DNA of 64,000 bases, taken from positions 1 to 64,000 of the forward strand of contig CAJTDL010000014.1 in NCBI GenBank assembly GCA_910575035.1, read 5' to 3'. Under the pieces are notes generated by a model, which was not told where the DNA came from, did not search any database, and was given only the letters and a program-made list of their open reading frames with translations. How positions within the stretch are numbered: the stretch's first letter is position 1; every line of letters begins with the position of its first letter. Of the stretch, positions 18,449 through 27,974 are shown piece after piece. The translations under genes were made by a program, and so were the position numbers. Origin of the DNA: Lachnospiraceae bacterium (GTDB lineage Bacteria; Bacillota; Clostridia; Lachnospirales; Lachnospiraceae).

Positions 18449-18523
18449 GGTGGATACAGGGATTCGAACCCTGGGCCTCCAGAGCCACAATCTGGCGCGC
18501 TAACCAACTGCGCTATACCCACC
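18449..18523 (-). tRNA. tRNA-His (anticodon GUG)
   Basis: The anticodon stem CCAGA/TCTGG holds TTGTGGC. An extra 5' G (position -1) faces discriminator C, the hallmark of tRNA-His. Confidence 0.95.
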
Positions 18524-18595
18524 ATATATACCAGAAACTTACCTACGTCCCTGCCCAATAACCTGCCCGAAATAAAGAAAGCCTATCAGGCAAAA

Positions 18596-18669
<74 letters not shown>

Positions 18670-18735
18670 AAAACATCTTGATAGATCAGCTTGAAAAGTC
18701 GGTGTCCTGTTAACCGCAAGCACACCATAGATAAA

Positions 18736-18810
18736 TCGGGGTGACAGGATTCGAACCTGCGACCTCCTGGTCCCAAACCAGGCGCTCTAGCCAAGCTGAG
18801 CCACACCCCG
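18736..18810 (-). tRNA. tRNA-Pro (anticodon UGG)
   Basis: Acceptor CGGGGTG/CACCCCG with discriminator A, and anticodon stem CCTGG/CCAGG with loop TTTGGGA. It is the first gene of the tRNA operon, about 32 nt from the -10 box. Confidence 0.95.
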
Positions 18811-18842
18811 AAGTTATCTGCGCCATCCGTAACGCAAGTAAT

Positions 18843-18871
18843 ATTATATGCGATAGATTATAAAATGTCAA
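18843..18871 (-). promoter_or_regulatory. Consensus promoter of the tRNA operon
   Basis: Minus-strand TTGACA (18866-18871), a 17-bp spacer and TATAAT (18843-18848), exact consensus at both boxes as expected for stable RNA genes. Confidence 0.92.
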
Positions 18872-18908
18872 CATTTTTTTCAATTTTTTTAATTTTTTTC
18901 TGATGCTA

Positions 18909-18938
18909 TTGCATTTGTCCTTTTTTTCGTGATATGAT
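18909..18938 (+). promoter_or_regulatory. Putative promoter of the malic enzyme gene
   Basis: TTGCAT, an 18-bp spacer and TATGAT on the plus strand. The start would be near 18945, giving a leader of about 65 nt. Confidence 0.6.
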
Positions 18939-19009
18939 TATCAGAGCGTAAACATTGTTATAGAAGCGATATTGAAGAAAATCCCCTAGAAAAGAAGGAG
19001 CAAACGACC

Positions 19010-20173
19010 ATGACAACCAATGAAAAATCACTATTTTTCCATAAAGAATGGAACGGCAAGCTGGAAACCGTTTCCAAAAGCCCCGTTAAGACCCGGGAGG
19101 ACCTGTCCATCGCCTATACGCCTGGCGTGGCGGAGCCCTGCAAGATCATTGCAGAGCATCAAGAGGAGGCTTATACCTATACAATAAAGGCAAATACCGT
19201 GGCAGTTGTCTCTGACGGAAGCGCCGTGCTGGGCCTTGGGAATATCGGCCCATATGCTGCAATGCCTGTTATGGAGGGCAAATGCGTCCTGTTCAAAGAA
19301 TTTGGCGGTATCAACGCAGTCCCCATCTGCCTGGATACCCAGGATACAGAAGAAATCATCAAGGCAGTCACTTATCTGGCGCCAGCTTTTGGCGGCATTA
19401 ACCTGGAAGACATCTCTGCGCCGCGCTGCTTTGAGATTGAGGAACGGCTAAAAGAAACGCTTTCTATCCCAGTGTTCCATGATGACCAGCACGGAACGGC
19501 TATTGTGGTACTGGCTGGGATTATCAATGCTTTAAAAGTGGTAGGCAAAAAAAAGGAGAACTGCCAAGTGGTGGTCAATGGCGCTGGTTCGGCAGGCATA
19601 GCCATTACCCGGCTGCTGCTGGCCTATGGGCTCCAAAACATCACTATGTGTGACCGGCTGGGAATCATCGGGAAGGATTACCCGGATCTGAACTGGATGC
19701 AGAAAAAAATGTTAGAATCCACAAATAAAGAAAATAAGCATGGGACACTTGCAGACGCACTGAAAGGCGCTGATATTTTTGTAGGCGTTTCTGCCCCAGG
19801 CATTGTTACAGCAGAAATGGTGGCTTCCATGAACCAGGATGCAATCCTTTTTGCCATGGCAAACCCTGTGCCTGAAATTATGCCGGATGTGGCAAAAGCC
19901 GCTGGCGCCAAGGTAGTCGGCACAGGGCGCAGTGATTTTCCCAATCAGGTCAACAATGTGGTGGCTTTCCCCGGCATATTCAAAGGCGCATTGGAAGGCA
20001 GGGCTGCTCAGATCACTGAGGAAATGAAGCTGGCTGCCGCCAAGGCCATTGCCGGGCTGGTTCCGGATGAGCAATTACGGGAGGACTTTATTATGCCAGA
20101 AGCCTTTGATCCCAGGGTAGCCCAGGCGGTAAGCCAGGCGGTTAAATCCCATATTCCAGGTTCCAGCCATTAA
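19010..20173 (+). CDS. NAD(P)-dependent malic enzyme
   Basis: This 387-residue protein is the short bacterial malic enzyme type. It has [12 protein letters not shown], the catalytic-region motif [13 protein letters not shown] and a Rossmann motif [15 protein letters not shown]. It decarboxylates malate to pyruvate with reduction of NAD(P). The length is normal and the ATG has AAGGAG about 10 nt upstream. It is one of the few plus-strand genes and is divergent from the tRNA operon. Confidence 0.95.
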   Translation: MTTNEKSLFFHKEWNGKLETVSKSPVKTREDLSIAYTPGVAEPCKIIAEHQEEAYTYTIKANTVAVVSDGSAVLGLGNIGPYAAMPVMEGKCVLFKEFGGINAVPICLDTQDTEEIIKAVTYLAPAFGGINLEDISAPRCFEIEERLKETLSIPVFHDDQHGTAIVVLAGIINALKVVGKKKENCQVVVNGAGSAGIAITRLLLAYGLQNITMCDRLGIIGKDYPDLNWMQKKMLESTNKENKHGTLADALKGADIFVGVSAPGIVTAEMVASMNQDAILFAMANPVPEIMPDVAKAAGAKVVGTGRSDFPNQVNNVVAFPGIFKGALEGRAAQITEEMKLAAAKAIAGLVPDEQLREDFIMPEAFDPRVAQAVSQAVKSHIPGSSH

Positions 20174-20235
20174 GGCGCCGCCATAAGCAGGAAACCCACA
20201 CAGGAACCAAACTTGCAGAAAGGCAGCTGGATCGC

Positions 20236-21240
20236 ATGGCAGCACAGGATAAGATACAAAAAGGCTTTATAAAAAAAGTGCCGGATGGCGGCAAAGAAAA
20301 AAGAATGTTCTGGGATGAAAAGCGTTATTACTCCATAGACTATTATTTAAAAAAGGCCTTTGGGGAAAAAGTCTACCGCCTGGCCCTGCATGGGGGGATG
20401 ACCTGCCCGAACCGGGACGGCAAGCTGGATACCCGGGGCTGTATTTTCTGCAGCGCCGCAGGCAGCGGGGATTTTGCCCAAAAGGCTTCCGTCCCCATAC
20501 AGGCACAGCTAGAATCCGCAAAGGCACAAATCCGCACAAAACGAGGGTGCCGTAAATTCATCGCTTATTTTCAGGCATTCACAAATACCTACGCGCCTGT
20601 ACCTTATCTAAGGCGCATTTTTATGGAAGCAATCTGTGACCTGGATGTGGCAGCCTTATCTATTGCCACCCGCCCAGACTGCCTGTCTGGGGATATTTTA
20701 TCCCTGTTGGCAGAATTGAACCAGATTAAGCCTGTCTGGATTGAGCTCGGGCTTCAGACCATCCACCCACAGACCAGGCGGTTTATCCGCAGCGGATTTT
20801 CCCTGGAATGCTTTCAGGAGGCAGTAGAAAGCCTCTCCAGGCTTCAGATTCCGGTAATCGTCCACGTAATCCTGGGGCTGCCTGGGGAAACCCACAGGCA
20901 GATGCTGGAAACCGTATCCTATGTGGGACGCCTGTCAGTTTTTGGCATCAAGCTGCAGCTGCTCCATGTACTGTCTGATACAGATTTGGGGACATTATAC
21001 CAAAAAAAGCCCTTCCCACTTTTCTCTCAGGAGGGCTACTGTGAAATAATCGCTGACTGCCTGGAAATCCTGCCTTCGGATATCACGATCCACCGCCTGA
21101 CCGGAGACGGGCCTAAGGATTTACTGGTCGCCCCCCTTTGGAGCAAGGCAAAACGCAGTGTATTAAACCAGATCCACCAAACCCTAAAAACCCGGGATAC
21201 CTGGCAGGGAAAATTCTATTCTTCGGACAGCAGGCCATAG
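20236..21240 (+). CDS. TIGR01212/YtqA family radical SAM protein
   Basis: This protein of 334 residues (or 311 if it starts at the ATG at 20305, MFWDEKRYYS, where similarity to YtqA begins) has the family's iron-sulfur motif CPNRDG...CIFC (C57, C69, C72 counted from the longer start). Neither start has an ideal ribosome site. The reaction of YtqA-type proteins is not settled. The gene follows malic enzyme by 60 nt and precedes the DUF4364 gene, so the three may be co-transcribed. Confidence 0.85.
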   Translation: MAAQDKIQKGFIKKVPDGGKEKRMFWDEKRYYSIDYYLKKAFGEKVYRLALHGGMTCPNRDGKLDTRGCIFCSAAGSGDFAQKASVPIQAQLESAKAQIRTKRGCRKFIAYFQAFTNTYAPVPYLRRIFMEAICDLDVAALSIATRPDCLSGDILSLLAELNQIKPVWIELGLQTIHPQTRRFIRSGFSLECFQEAVESLSRLQIPVIVHVILGLPGETHRQMLETVSYVGRLSVFGIKLQLLHVLSDTDLGTLYQKKPFPLFSQEGYCEIIADCLEILPSDITIHRLTGDGPKDLLVAPLWSKAKRSVLNQIHQTLKTRDTWQGKFYSSDSRP

Positions 21241-21292
21241 CTGCCGGCAAACACCATCGGCAGGCAAAAACCATTGAAAGGAGTGATTTGCA

Positions 21293-21808
21293 ATGGCAGA
21301 GGCATTGACCCAATACAAATTACTGGTATTATATATGTTAGACCATGTGGACTTTCCTTTGACCAATACCCAGATTTCCAGCTTTGTGCTAGAGAAGGAT
21401 TATACCACCTATTTTACGATCCAGCAGGTCATCAGCGAATTGCTCCGCACGGAACTGATACGCAAAGAGCCTACCCACAACAACACCCGCTACTTCCTTA
21501 CGCCAGCCGGGCGGGAGACCCTTTCCTATTTTCCTGACAAAATATCAGACGCCATCAAGAAAGATGTGCTTACTTATTTCTTGGAAAACAGAATGGAGCT
21601 GAAACAGGAAATTTCTATTATGGCAGATTACTATAAAAACACCGCCCATGAATATGATGCACGCTGCCAGATTAAGGAAAAGGAGCGTACATTAATAGAC
21701 TTGACCATTACTGTCAAGTCCAAAAAACAAGCGGAAGCCATCTGCGCCAATTGGAATAAGCAAAGCGAAGATGTCTATGGATACCTGATGGATCTTCTGA
21801 TCCAATAA
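21293..21808 (+). CDS. DUF4364 family protein
   Basis: This 171-residue protein has an N-terminal winged-helix-like part (LTNTQISSFVLEKDYTTYFTIQQVISEL) and matches DUF4364, a Clostridia family. The winged helix suggests DNA binding, but no target is known. GAAAGGAG precedes the ATG. It ends in front of the convergent small zinc-ribbon gene. Confidence 0.85.
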   Translation: MAEALTQYKLLVLYMLDHVDFPLTNTQISSFVLEKDYTTYFTIQQVISELLRTELIRKEPTHNNTRYFLTPAGRETLSYFPDKISDAIKKDVLTYFLENRMELKQEISIMADYYKNTAHEYDARCQIKEKERTLIDLTITVKSKKQAEAICANWNKQSEDVYGYLMDLLIQ

Positions 21809-21878
21809 AACGCCCCACTTCCAAGGGCTTGCTGCCCAGGACAGCATGCCTTTGGAGAACAGCCATTGCAGCATATGC

Positions 21879-22298
21879 TCAATCTTCCATAAAGCGCATC
21901 TTGTCTTTCTCCCCTTTTTTTATTGTAGCATAGCCGGCCTTTGTCTGGAACTGCTCACGATAACATTTCTGGCAAAGGGTTCCAAAAGCAATTGTTTCAC
22001 CACATTTTGAGCAATGGAGCGTCACAATCCTCTCTTCTTCTTCTTTATATTCTATACGGCCTTCTGTAATCCATTTCTTGACCTGCCGCTGAGGAATATG
22101 GAAATGATCCGCCACCTGGTATTCTGTCACGTCATTCGCGCGTATGTACTCTTTGACCTCGCTGAACAGTTGGTTCTCCTTACAGAACGGGCAAGTCTCT
22201 TCCTCATAATTTAACGGAAGGGGCGTATGGCATACAGAACAGAATTTTAAATTTTCAAATAAAGATTCTTTTGATTCCTTTTGCTGCAAAATAATCAC
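21879..22298 (-). CDS. Zinc-ribbon / helix-turn-helix small protein
   Basis: This 139-residue protein has two Cys-rich ribbons (CSVC...CPFC near 20-38 and CSKC...CQKC near 95-112) around a central helix-turn-helix-like stretch (VTEYQVADHFHIPQRQVKKWITEGRI). The layout recalls YvyF-type flagellar regulators, but no flagellar gene is nearby, so I assign no function. The GTG start overlaps the upstream stop codon as GTGA, a coupling signal that supports the start. Confidence 0.65.
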   Translation of the reverse strand: MIILQQKESKESLFENLKFCSVCHTPLPLNYEEETCPFCKENQLFSEVKEYIRANDVTEYQVADHFHIPQRQVKKWITEGRIEYKEEEERIVTLHCSKCGETIAFGTLCQKCYREQFQTKAGYATIKKGEKDKMRFMED

Positions 22299-22939
22299 TC
22301 TCTTTTCTTTTTAGATTTCCTTTTTTTTCTAATGCTATAACCAAATGTGCCGATTGCCTTTCCCAGGCTAAAATAGGAACCATGGGAATAAGCAATGGGC
22401 TTTGCCTGCTGCAGGCAAAATGTGCCGTTTTTGTCTATATATTCTTCTGAGACATGGATACACACCACATCTGCCAGAAACATATGGTGGGATCCCAATT
22501 TCCTGCACTCTTTGACCCTACACTCAATATTGACTGGGCTCTCCCCTATCAAAGGGGCGGAAATCTCCGAAGCCTGCTGCCTGGTAAGGTGCAGCTCCTG
22601 GAATTTATTCACCTCCCTGCCTGACTTCACGCCGCAATAGTCCGTTGCGGCTGCCAATGCCTCTGTTGTCAGGTTAATGGCAAACTCCCCTGTTTCCTCT
22701 ATCATATGATAGGAATAGCGCTCCGGACGGATAGAAATATAAACCATGGGGGGATTGGTACAGACTGTCCCTGTCCATGCCACAGTGATAATGTTATCCC
22801 TTCCCTTTTTGTCTGCGGCTGTTACCAGCACTGCCGGAAGGGGATACAGCATATTTCCAGGCTTCCACTGCTGTTTCTTTCCACCTTTTTCGGATGCCCT
22901 ATTTGCCTTTCCTGCAGGGTTCTCATATTTCTTCGCCAT
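22295..22939 (-). CDS. Flavin reductase family protein (FMN-binding split barrel)
   Basis: This 214-residue protein has the split-barrel FMN-binding motifs (PAVLVTAADKKGRDNIITVAWTGTVCTNPPMVYISIR and FAINL) and a basic C-terminal tail. The ATG at 22939 follows GGGGGAGGC; the longer upstream frame is low-complexity and has no ribosome site. Such proteins reduce or bind FMN and may pass electrons; the partner here is unknown. It is coupled to the zinc-ribbon gene by a GTGA overlap. Confidence 0.85.
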   Translation of the reverse strand: MAKKYENPAGKANRASEKGGKKQQWKPGNMLYPLPAVLVTAADKKGRDNIITVAWTGTVCTNPPMVYISIRPERYSYHMIEETGEFAINLTTEALAAATDYCGVKSGREVNKFQELHLTRQQASEISAPLIGESPVNIECRVKECRKLGSHHMFLADVVCIHVSEEYIDKNGTFCLQQAKPIAYSHGSYFSLGKAIGTFGYSIRKKRKSKKKRE

Positions 22940-23146
22940 ATTGCCTCCCCCTTGGCAGGTTACCTTCTTTTGCCTTCTTTTGCCTTCTTTCCCTTTTATT
23001 ATCGGTATATCCACTCTCAATTTTACCTCTTCCCCATCATATTTTTCCCTTGATTTCCCATAATTTGTGGCCTGGCACACTTCGCCTGTCTTCTAACTCC
23101 ATCCAAACCGCACCTCAGCTTCCCGGCCTAACCTCTGCCAATTCTG

Positions 23147-24802
23147 TCAATGCCCCTGCAGGGCAAGCATCAGCGCTGGCACCATCTGCTTCTTCCGGGA
23201 TACCACGCCCTTGAGCCACAGGCTGTCCCCCCTGTCTTCTGCATGGCAATGGAAAGCCTGCATTGCGGCCTCTTTTGCATTTTCCCCCACAAAAATAAGT
23301 TCTGTGCTTTCTTCCAGAATATTTGTCAGCATCACATAGAGCATATCCAGCTTCCGTTCCTTCTGCACCTGGCAGATGTATCCCGACAGCTTTGCCTTAA
23401 CCTTCTGCAATTCTTCCTCACTCATAGCCGTCAGCTGCCCAATGCCCAGTTCCACTTCATCCGTCTGAAAAGTCTTAAAATCCTGGTACAGGATCTCTTC
23501 CGGCGTCTTAGCATCAAAATTGCTCCCAGCCCGGAACATCCGCTTGGCATGCTCCTCCACTTGGATTCCGGCAATCCCGGCAAGGGCTTCCGCCGCCTGC
23601 TGGTCCATAGGCGTACAGGTAGGGGACCGGAACATCAGAGTATCAGATATAATAGCGGAGCACAACAGCCCGGCAATCTTAGGCGGGATCTCTATTCCCT
23701 TCTCCAGGTACATCTGATAAATAATCGTAGAGGTACAGCCCAAGGGCTGGTTGCGGAAAAATACCGGGGAAATAGTCTCCAGGCTTCCCAGCCTGTGGTG
23801 GTCGATAATCTCTAAAATCTCAGCGCCGTCAATCCCATCCACCGCCTGGATCCTCTCATTGTGGTCTACTAAAATTACCCGCTTACGCTTCATATTCAGC
23901 AAATTCCTGCGGGAAATCATCCCCACATAGGTTCCATCCTCCTTCAAGATTGGAAAATCCCGGTGGCGCTCCTTAGACATAATATCTTTTACATCATCAA
24001 TATATTCCTCTGTCTCAAAAGTAACCAGGTTTTCCTGGCGCATAAAATATTTCACCGGCATGCTCTGGTTGATCAGCCTGGAAATTGTATATGTATCGTA
24101 AGGCGTTGTAATAATAATACACCCTTTTTCTTCTGCCAGGCGCTGAATAGTCTTGGAAACCTTTGCGCCGGAGGAGACAATAATACAGCTTGCATTCATC
24201 TCAATGGCACAGAGCTGCACCTCGTAGCGGTTGCCCAGTATCACCATATCGTCATCTTCGATATATTCTTCCATAAGCTCTGGGCTCTCGGTGCCTACCA
24301 CAACCTTCCCTTTTACAAAATACCCATGGGCATTTCCTGCAATCACTTCCCCTTCCAGTGTCTCTGCAATATTCTTATACTGAGTCCTTGCTTTGGAAAG
24401 GATACGGTTGTCATACACATCCATATAAGACGTGGCGATATCCCCAGTGATGATCAGCCCCTCCAAAAGGCCGCTTGGGCTGGTAATGGGGAGGGTTACC
24501 ACGTTCTGCCCCTTCATAGTCTCCCAAGCGGTCTTCAGGGAAACATTGCTGCCAATTCCCTTTGTCTTGCGGATGGCAATATCCTTCACCTGAGCCCCTA
24601 CATCCGCCACATATTCCGGCATGGGAAAGCCAAAATAGTCCAACACAAAACTGCTTTCCCCATTGACCTGGCCGGCACGCTTCGGCTCATAGTTCTGATC
24701 CCCTATTTTATTTTTTAAATCTGCATAGGCAATGGCAGCGCAGATCGAATCTGTATCCGGGTTCTTATGCCCAATTACCCATATGCTTTTTTGCTGTTCC
24801 AT
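23147..24802 (-). CDS. Mn-dependent inorganic pyrophosphatase with CBS and DRTGG domains
   Basis: This 551-residue family II pyrophosphatase begins with GHKNPDTDSICAAIAY (metal ligands) and carries IIDHHRLGS, the DHH signature. Between the two catalytic pieces it has a regulatory insert of about 230 residues with a CBS pair (near 75-120 and 250-300) split by a DRTGG-like domain. In characterised relatives, adenine nucleotides binding the CBS pair switch activity. It hydrolyses pyrophosphate and so drives biosynthetic reactions. GAGGG lies ahead of the ATG. Confidence 0.93.
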   Translation of the reverse strand: MEQQKSIWVIGHKNPDTDSICAAIAYADLKNKIGDQNYEPKRAGQVNGESSFVLDYFGFPMPEYVADVGAQVKDIAIRKTKGIGSNVSLKTAWETMKGQNVVTLPITSPSGLLEGLIITGDIATSYMDVYDNRILSKARTQYKNIAETLEGEVIAGNAHGYFVKGKVVVGTESPELMEEYIEDDDMVILGNRYEVQLCAIEMNASCIIVSSGAKVSKTIQRLAEEKGCIIITTPYDTYTISRLINQSMPVKYFMRQENLVTFETEEYIDDVKDIMSKERHRDFPILKEDGTYVGMISRRNLLNMKRKRVILVDHNERIQAVDGIDGAEILEIIDHHRLGSLETISPVFFRNQPLGCTSTIIYQMYLEKGIEIPPKIAGLLCSAIISDTLMFRSPTCTPMDQQAAEALAGIAGIQVEEHAKRMFRAGSNFDAKTPEEILYQDFKTFQTDEVELGIGQLTAMSEEELQKVKAKLSGYICQVQKERKLDMLYVMLTNILEESTELIFVGENAKEAAMQAFHCHAEDRGDSLWLKGVVSRKKQMVPALMLALQGH

Positions 24803-24836
24803 TTGTTTCCCTCACATATCTGACGCCCTGACATGT

Positions 24837-25928
24837 CTAATACAGCCCAAGGACACGCCCTACTATAATTGCAACACCAACTAAATTAATGACAGTAAGG
24901 CCAATCTGGAACCACAGATATTTTTTATCTGCCCCCATGGCGCCTTCTTCTGCCAATAGATCTACCTTTTGCTCTAATTCTTCCACAAGCACCTGGACAT
25001 TCCGATAACATTTTACATTCTCACTATGCACCTTCTCCCCAAGCTCTGCCTGCAGTGTATCCAGCCTCTCCCCCAATCCCTTTTGGGTGGCCTCTGTAAT
25101 ATTGGAAATCTCTTTGCTAGCTGCTGCCAGCTTAATAGAAACCTCCTCAATCAGCGCTTTCAGGACTTCCGTCTGCCCCTCTAAATTCATCTCCACCGCA
25201 TCTGTCAGAGCCTGGAGGTTCTGATCCACAGTTTCGGCAACAATACGTATTTTCTCATCCACCTGTTCTGTAAGCGCCTGTACCTTCTGGCCTGTTGTGT
25301 CTGTAAGCGCCTGCATTTCTGAGCCTGTGGCATCTGTAAGCGCCTGTACCTTTTGATCTACAGCCTCCGTAAGCGCCTGTACCTTCTCATCTCCTGCATT
25401 GGTAAGCTCCATCAACTTCCCATCCACAGCCTCTGTCATTTCCTGCAGTTTCTCATCCATTCCCTCTGAGATTTCCTGCATTTTTCTGCTCATTTCTGCA
25501 GATTCCTTCTGGGAATTGCCATTGGCTTCCTGAAGCTGCGCAGAGATAGCCTCCCCCAATGCATCCACTTTCTGCACTACGGATGCACTAAGGCTCTCCA
25601 AATGGTTGTCCACTTTGGCAATCATGGATTCAATCCTGGCATTGACGCCCTGCACCAGCTTTTCCGACTCCTCCTGCTGTTCTTTGAGCACATTTTGGAG
25701 GCGCCTTGCCTGCTCTTCCCGCTTTGCCAAAATCTCCTGCAGCTCCTTTACCTTGCTTTCCTTTTTCCCCAGCATTTCCTGGAGCTGCCTTGCCTTATCC
25801 TTAAACTCATCAATCTGCTTAAACAAGAGATCTTCCTTCTGCCCTTTGCCCTGGCTTTTTTCCCTCTCTCCCTCCGAATCCCTTCCTTTGTATGCCTGCT
25901 TTTGCAATTTGTCCATAAAGCTTCCCAA
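24837..25928 (-). CDS. Coiled-coil protein with C-terminal membrane anchor
   Basis: I do not recognise a named family. The 363-residue protein is almost all predicted coiled coil, rich in Glu, Lys and Gln. In residues about 150-255 an 11-residue period recurs (forms of LTEAVDQKVQA, LTDATGSEMQA, LTDTTGQKVQA). It ends in one transmembrane helix (YLWFQIGLTVINLVGVAIIVG, near 340-358) with a very short tail. The start is a TTG with GGGAGG 7 nt upstream; the ATG four codons later would be 19 nt away. The repeats are visible in the DNA as near-copies at about 25215-25420. It is probably an envelope or membrane-organising protein. Confidence 0.6.
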   Translation of the reverse strand: MGSFMDKLQKQAYKGRDSEGEREKSQGKGQKEDLLFKQIDEFKDKARQLQEMLGKKESKVKELQEILAKREEQARRLQNVLKEQQEESEKLVQGVNARIESMIAKVDNHLESLSASVVQKVDALGEAISAQLQEANGNSQKESAEMSRKMQEISEGMDEKLQEMTEAVDGKLMELTNAGDEKVQALTEAVDQKVQALTDATGSEMQALTDTTGQKVQALTEQVDEKIRIVAETVDQNLQALTDAVEMNLEGQTEVLKALIEEVSIKLAAASKEISNITEATQKGLGERLDTLQAELGEKVHSENVKCYRNVQVLVEELEQKVDLLAEEGAMGADKKYLWFQIGLTVINLVGVAIIVGRVLGLY

Positions 25929-26022
25929 TTTAATGCCTCCCTTACAGTAATGGTTGTAAGTATCTTGATTCTGCGTTTACTATTATAGAAATTGTAGCTC
26001 ATTGCCTAAAATATTGCAACTG

Positions 26023-27495
26023 TTAGATGGATAAAATATTCCCTTTCAGCAAAGACGCCGCCTTGGCCTTTACGATTTGATTGCCTAACCCCTGCTCCTG
26101 GCGCCCCTCTAAGGGCAGCGCCACTTTCACATATTCTTTCGTATGCCCCAGGAAATACTCCTGCCCTTCGATCAAAACTTTTTCCTCCATCAGCGCTTCT
26201 ACTTCCCTGCCCAAATGCCATTCCAGATAATGCCGGTTCATAGGAGCCGCATCTGCAAACAATGCTTCACTGCGCCGATTTTTTATTCCCTCTGGCACCT
26301 GATCTGGCATTTTAGCGGCACGGGTTCCTTCCCTTACAGAATATTTGAAAATATGCATCTCAAAAAAACCTATCTTTTTTAAAAATCTTCTGGTGGCTTC
26401 AAATTCCTCCTCTGTCTCTCCAGGAAAGCCCACGATCACATCCGTGGTAATGGCAGGATGATGGAAATACTCACGCAGCAGCCTGCACCTTTCTTCATAT
26501 TCCTGACAGGTATATTTTCGGTTCATCCTGCTTAAAGTGGCATCGCAGCCACTTTGCAGGGAAAGGTGAAAATGCGGGCAGACTTTGAACATTTTTGACA
26601 ATTCCTGTACAAAGCCCTCTGTTATGATCTGAGGCTCTAAAGAGCCCAGGCGGATCCGCTCTATTCCCTGTACCCCATGAACCTTTCGTATCAGATCCAA
26701 CAGGTTCACTTCCTCCTGTGGGCTCTTTCCTATAGCATCCTTATTCTCCAAGCCCATGCCATAGGAGCTTAGGTGAATGCCTGTCAAAACCACTTCCCGA
26801 TACCCATTTGCCGCAAGGCGCTTTACCTCCTGCACCACATCCTCCGGGCTCCGGCTGCGCACCCGCCCTCTGGCATACGGAATAATACAATAGCTGCAAA
26901 ACTGGTTGCACCCATCCTGCACCTTGATAAAAGCCCTGGTATGCTCTGCTGTGCGGCCAATCCGCAGCTTCTCATACTCCCTTTCCTGTGCGATATCCCC
27001 TATAGAACGGCAGCCGCTTCCCTGCTTCCCTGCTGCCGACGGCTCCTCCTGATGCATCGGGCCGCCTGCCATCCTTTCTGTCCCAGCAGCTGCACCCGCT
27101 GGGAAAAAAGGGCGCCCTTCCCCAGGCAAAACAGGATTCCCGGCCTCCCGCCCCGCAAAAAAACGCTCCAGCATCTCTGGCAGTTCATGCTTTTTATTAT
27201 TCCCAATTAAAATGTCCACGGCTTTGTCTGCCTGTGCCTGCTCTGGCGATGTCTGCACATAACAGCCAGCCGCCACCACGACGCTGTCTGGATTGTTCTT
27301 TTTGGCACGGTGGAGCATCTGCCTGGATTTCCGGTCTGCCATATTGGTGACAGAGCAGGTATTGACCACATATACATCTGCCTTTTCGTCAAAGGGCACG
27401 ATCTCATAGCCTGCCTGCTCTAACATCTGCTGCATGGCTTCCGTCTCATATGCATTTACTTTGCACCCCAGATTGTGTAACGCTGCTTTTCTCAT
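26023..27495 (-). CDS. mtaB: tRNA t6A37 methylthiotransferase MtaB
   Basis: This 490-residue radical SAM methylthiotransferase has N-terminal cluster ligands C11, C47 and C78, the radical SAM motif CNQFCSYC (C196, C200, C203) and a C-terminal TRAM-like region. It converts t6A37 of tRNA to ms2t6A. It is about 40 residues longer than Bacillus MtaB because of a Gly/Ala/Pro-rich stretch at about 117-165. The ATG at 27495 follows GGAGAG. In Bacillus the gene follows hrcA-grpE-dnaK-dnaJ-prmA-rsmE, and here it remains in the same neighbourhood. Confidence 0.93.
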   Translation of the reverse strand: MRKAALHNLGCKVNAYETEAMQQMLEQAGYEIVPFDEKADVYVVNTCSVTNMADRKSRQMLHRAKKNNPDSVVVAAGCYVQTSPEQAQADKAVDILIGNNKKHELPEMLERFFAGREAGNPVLPGEGRPFFPAGAAAGTERMAGGPMHQEEPSAAGKQGSGCRSIGDIAQEREYEKLRIGRTAEHTRAFIKVQDGCNQFCSYCIIPYARGRVRSRSPEDVVQEVKRLAANGYREVVLTGIHLSSYGMGLENKDAIGKSPQEEVNLLDLIRKVHGVQGIERIRLGSLEPQIITEGFVQELSKMFKVCPHFHLSLQSGCDATLSRMNRKYTCQEYEERCRLLREYFHHPAITTDVIVGFPGETEEEFEATRRFLKKIGFFEMHIFKYSVREGTRAAKMPDQVPEGIKNRRSEALFADAAPMNRHYLEWHLGREVEALMEEKVLIEGQEYFLGHTKEYVKVALPLEGRQEQGLGNQIVKAKAASLLKGNILSI

Positions 27496-27533
27496 AGGGT
27501 TCTCTCCTTTCTGCGGCAATCTGCCGAAAAACC

Positions 27534-27540
27534 TGTCGAA
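27534..27540 (+). promoter_or_regulatory. Spo0A-box-like TGTCGAA
   Basis: TGTCGAA lies about 30 bp upstream of the -35 box of the HPr-like gene. It matches the core of a Spo0A box, but a 7-mer alone is weak evidence. Confidence 0.25.
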
Positions 27541-27569
27541 TTTTGCGCCTGAAATTGGTCATGACGCTA

Positions 27570-27598
27570 TTGACTTTTCCTGGAAAAAAAGATACTAT
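27570..27598 (+). promoter_or_regulatory. Promoter of the HPr-like gene
   Basis: TTGACT, a 17-bp spacer and TACTAT. The ribosome site AAGGAGG follows at 27633. Confidence 0.65.
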
Positions 27599-27646
27599 AA
27601 AGGAGAAGTTTTCTAATAAAAATATTAACGGCTAAGGAGGCTTTTC

Positions 27647-27877
27647 ATGAAAACAGTACAGATTTCTCTTAATTCCATCGACAAAGTAAAATCTTTCGTG
27701 AATGCAATCACACAATTTGAATACGATTTTGATTTAATCTCCGGAAGATATGTGATCGATGCAAAATCTATTATGGGTATTTTCAGCCTTGACTTGTCCA
27801 AACCAATTGATTTGGCCATCCATGCGGAAGCCGATATGGACAAGATTATGGAAGTATTAAATCCTTATTTAGTATAA
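27647..27877 (+). CDS. HPr-like protein lacking the phosphorylatable histidine
   Basis: This 76-residue protein has the HPr fold pattern and the Ser-46-type motif KSIMGIFSL (Ser41 here). At the place of His15 (normally in GIHARPA) there is only SIDKVKS, so it cannot carry a PTS phosphoryl group in the usual way. A Ser site without the His is the arrangement of Crh, which serves only as a CcpA cofactor. By analogy the role may be regulatory (inference). It has its own promoter and terminator. Confidence 0.85.
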   Translation: MKTVQISLNSIDKVKSFVNAITQFEYDFDLISGRYVIDAKSIMGIFSLDLSKPIDLAIHAEADMDKIMEVLNPYLV

Positions 27878-27924
27878 TATAGACACAAATGCCTGCCATA
27901 GCTTTATCTTGGCGCCCATACATA

Positions 27925-27957
27925 CCCCCATGCAGATAGCCATGGGGGCTTTCTTTG
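27925..27957 (+). terminator. Terminator of the HPr-like gene
   Basis: CCCCCATG (27925-27932) pairs with CATGGGGG (27941-27948), followed by CTTTCTTT. Confidence 0.8.
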
Positions 27958-27974
27958 TGCGCTTGCAGCTCCTG

